Below are positions 62,705 through 64,000 of a DNA stretch of 64,000 bases, in pieces; the first letter of the stretch is position 1, and each line of letters begins with the position of its first letter. The position numbers and the translations under genes were made by a program. Source of the DNA: Halorussus salilacus (GTDB taxonomy: Archaea > Halobacteriota > Halobacteria > Halobacteriales > Haladaptataceae); contig NZ_CP099993.1 in the NCBI RefSeq assembly GCF_024138125.1, forward strand, positions 124,001 through 188,000. Reading direction: 5' to 3'. The notes below the pieces were generated by a model. The model worked only from the letters and a program-made list of their open reading frames with translations, searched no databases and was not told the DNA's origin.

Positions 62705-63664
62705 ATGGACCAACCGACGGCGACCCAGCGGTGCGAGCGCGTCCTCGACGCGGTCGGGAGCGCGGTCATCGCCGACCGCGAGTTCCTCGAGACCGTCCTG
62801 ACGGGAGTCCTCGCGCGGGGCCACGTCCTGCTGGAGGACGTGCCCGGCACGGGAAAGACCCTCACAGCCCGGAGCTTCGCCGACGCGCTCGGCCTCTCCT
62901 TCTCGCGCATCCAGTTCACGCCCGACCTCCTGCCCGCCGACATCACGGGGTCGAACGTCTACGACGAGGGGACCGGCGACTTCGAGTTCTCGCCCGGCCC
63001 CGTCTTCGCCAACGTGGTGCTGGCCGACGAGATAAATCGCGCCCCGCCCAAGACGCAGGCCGCCCTGCTCGAAGCGATGGGCGAGGGGCAGGTCACCGTG
63101 GACGGGACGACCCACGACCTCCCCGACCCCTTCTTCGTGCTCGCCACGCAGAACCCGGTCGAACAGGAGGGCACCTTCGGCCTGCCGGAGGCCCAGCGCG
63201 ACCGCTTCATCGTCAAGACCCAGATGGGCTACCCCGACGAGGCGGGCGAGCGCGAACTTCTCGACCGCCGGGCCGACCGGACCGCGAAGGCCCCGAGCGT
63301 CGACCCGGTCGTGCAGGGCCGGGAGGTCGCCCAGATACAGCGCGTCCTCGAATCGGTGCGCGTGGACGCCAAGTTGCGGGACTACGTGGTCGCGCTCGGT
63401 CGGGCGACCCGCGAGGACGACCGCGTCGCGGTCGGGGTCTCGCCCCGCGGCGTCCAGCGCCTGTTCGAGGCCAGCAGGGCGGTCGCGGTCGTCGCCGGTC
63501 GCGACTACGTCGCGCCCGACGACGTGAAGCGAACCGTCGAACCGACCTTCACCCACCGGCTCGTCCCGACCGACGAGGCGAGCGTGCGCGGGGTCGACCG
63601 GCGCGAAATCGTCGCCGACGTGCTCGACCGGGTCGAGGTCCCGGCCGTGACGCCGACCCAGTGA
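62705..63664 (+). CDS. moxR: MoxR-family AAA+ ATPase
   Basis: A 319-residue chaperone-like ATPase. Walker A LLEDVPGTGKTLTARSFA near residue 40, Walker B VVLADEINRAPPKTQAALLEAM near 110, sensor ATQNPVEQEGTFGLPEAQRDRF near 145, then a C-terminal lid. MoxR usually works with DUF58 and VWA proteins in enzyme activation or envelope functions. The gene on the other strand at 63728 belongs to a family often found next to MoxR. Confidence 0.92.
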   Translation: MDQPTATQRCERVLDAVGSAVIADREFLETVLTGVLARGHVLLEDVPGTGKTLTARSFADALGLSFSRIQFTPDLLPADITGSNVYDEGTGDFEFSPGPVFANVVLADEINRAPPKTQAALLEAMGEGQVTVDGTTHDLPDPFFVLATQNPVEQEGTFGLPEAQRDRFIVKTQMGYPDEAGERELLDRRADRTAKAPSVDPVVQGREVAQIQRVLESVRVDAKLRDYVVALGRATREDDRVAVGVSPRGVQRLFEASRAVAVVAGRDYVAPDDVKRTVEPTFTHRLVPTDEASVRGVDRREIVADVLDRVEVPAVTPTQ

Positions 63665-63727
63665 GCGTCGGGTCGAGGTGCCTGCGAGCATCGAGTCGCG
63701 CCGACCCTCCCGCCCGCTGCGACGCTC

Positions 63728-64000
63728 TCACCGCAACGCAGCCACCAGCAACACGACCGCCGCGACCGCGCCCACCAGCGCGATTCCGGCCTCGCCGACG
63801 CCTCCGGCGACGCCCCCGGCGCTCGCGTCGGTCGAGAGCGCGCCCGCGAGTCCGCCCGCCGCGACGACCGCGAGCGCGCCCACGCCGACCGACCGGACCG
63901 CGTGGAGGAGCTCCGCCTGCCGGGTGGTCGCGGCCCGGCCGACCTCCGCGCCGAGGGTCGCCCCGAACTCGCCCGCGTCCCAGACCGCCAGCGCGACCGC
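63728..64000 (-). CDS. C-terminus of a membrane protein (DUF7519-like)
   Basis: The visible 90 residues end with SVGVGALAVVAAGGLAG and ALVGAVAAVVLLVAALR-stop, two hydrophobic helices after a soluble part (WDAGEFGATLGAEVGRAATTRQAELL). The 5' end lies beyond the window. Composition and location near moxR fit a haloarchaeal DUF7519 protein; low certainty on the family. Stop at 63728-63730. Confidence 0.65.
   Translation of the reverse strand, partial: AVALAVWDAGEFGATLGAEVGRAATTRQAELLHAVRSVGVGALAVVAAGGLAGALSTDASAGGVAGGVGEAGIALVGAVAAVVLLVAALR

Overview
The window is the chromosome of a haloarchaeon (class Halobacteria). Evidence: GC-rich DNA, very acidic proteins, leaderless genes with TATA boxes about 25-35 bp before the start codon, a tRNA-Trp with a roughly 100-nt intron, and families found mainly in haloarchaea (aMBF1, halocyanin, CDP-alcohol phosphotransferases, NuoC-NuoD fusion). 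All identifications come from reading translations and motifs; no search was run.

Layout. 1-2.5 kb: a CHAT/caspase-like protein (cut by the window edge) behind a DUF7504-like partner. 3.4-12.2 kb: the branched-chain amino acid cluster leuA-[leader peptide]-ilvB-ilvN-ilvC-small acidic protein-leuC-leuD-leuB, mostly joined by 4-8 bp overlaps; leuA has a frame break at its 5' end. 12.3-19.9 kb: small zinc protein, archaetidylserine decarboxylase, DUF5799-type protein, OsmC, metallo-beta-lactamase-fold hydrolase, a subunit-3/GMC oxidoreductase pair under a likely metal-responsive operator, a DUF4349-like lipoprotein and an F420-type oxidoreductase. 20-22.9 kb: a stand-alone NuoCD fusion and a Gln/Gly/His-rich low-complexity protein. 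23-27 kb: hisC, Fap7-like kinase, CDP-alcohol phosphotransferase, aMBF1, tpiA. 27.4-37.9 kb: HerA-like ATPase, MFS transporter, DinB, PP-loop enzyme, GrpB-like protein, several membrane or secreted proteins. 38.1-43.1 kb: an AT-rich island with an HTH/TraB-like pair, a membrane protein, and a two-gene ATPase (with an inserted C2H2 zinc finger) plus PIN-nuclease module, followed by an AbrB protein and tRNA-Trp. 44-50.9 kb: a DUF5794-type membrane protein, guaB, an IS6-type insertion sequence, a small kinase, tRNA-Lys with a duplicated 3' end, and an RCK-DHH protein. 50.9-64 kb: PRC-barrel protein, aminotransferase, TrkH, a membrane spermidine-synthase-like protein, an HTH/deoxyribosyltransferase-like pair bracketed by 133-bp direct repeats, two pilins, halocyanin, M48 protease and MoxR.

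Two dispersed non-coding repeat families recur: R1, a long imperfect hairpin (32.5, 44.0 and 62.5 kb), and R2, with a conserved CTCCCCAACCG core (27.5, 32.4 and 62.2 kb). Best candidates for something undescribed are the zinc-finger ATPase/PIN module, the bracketed 1.3-kb cassette at 55.9-57.2 kb, the ilvB leader with its two hairpins, and the R1/R2 elements.
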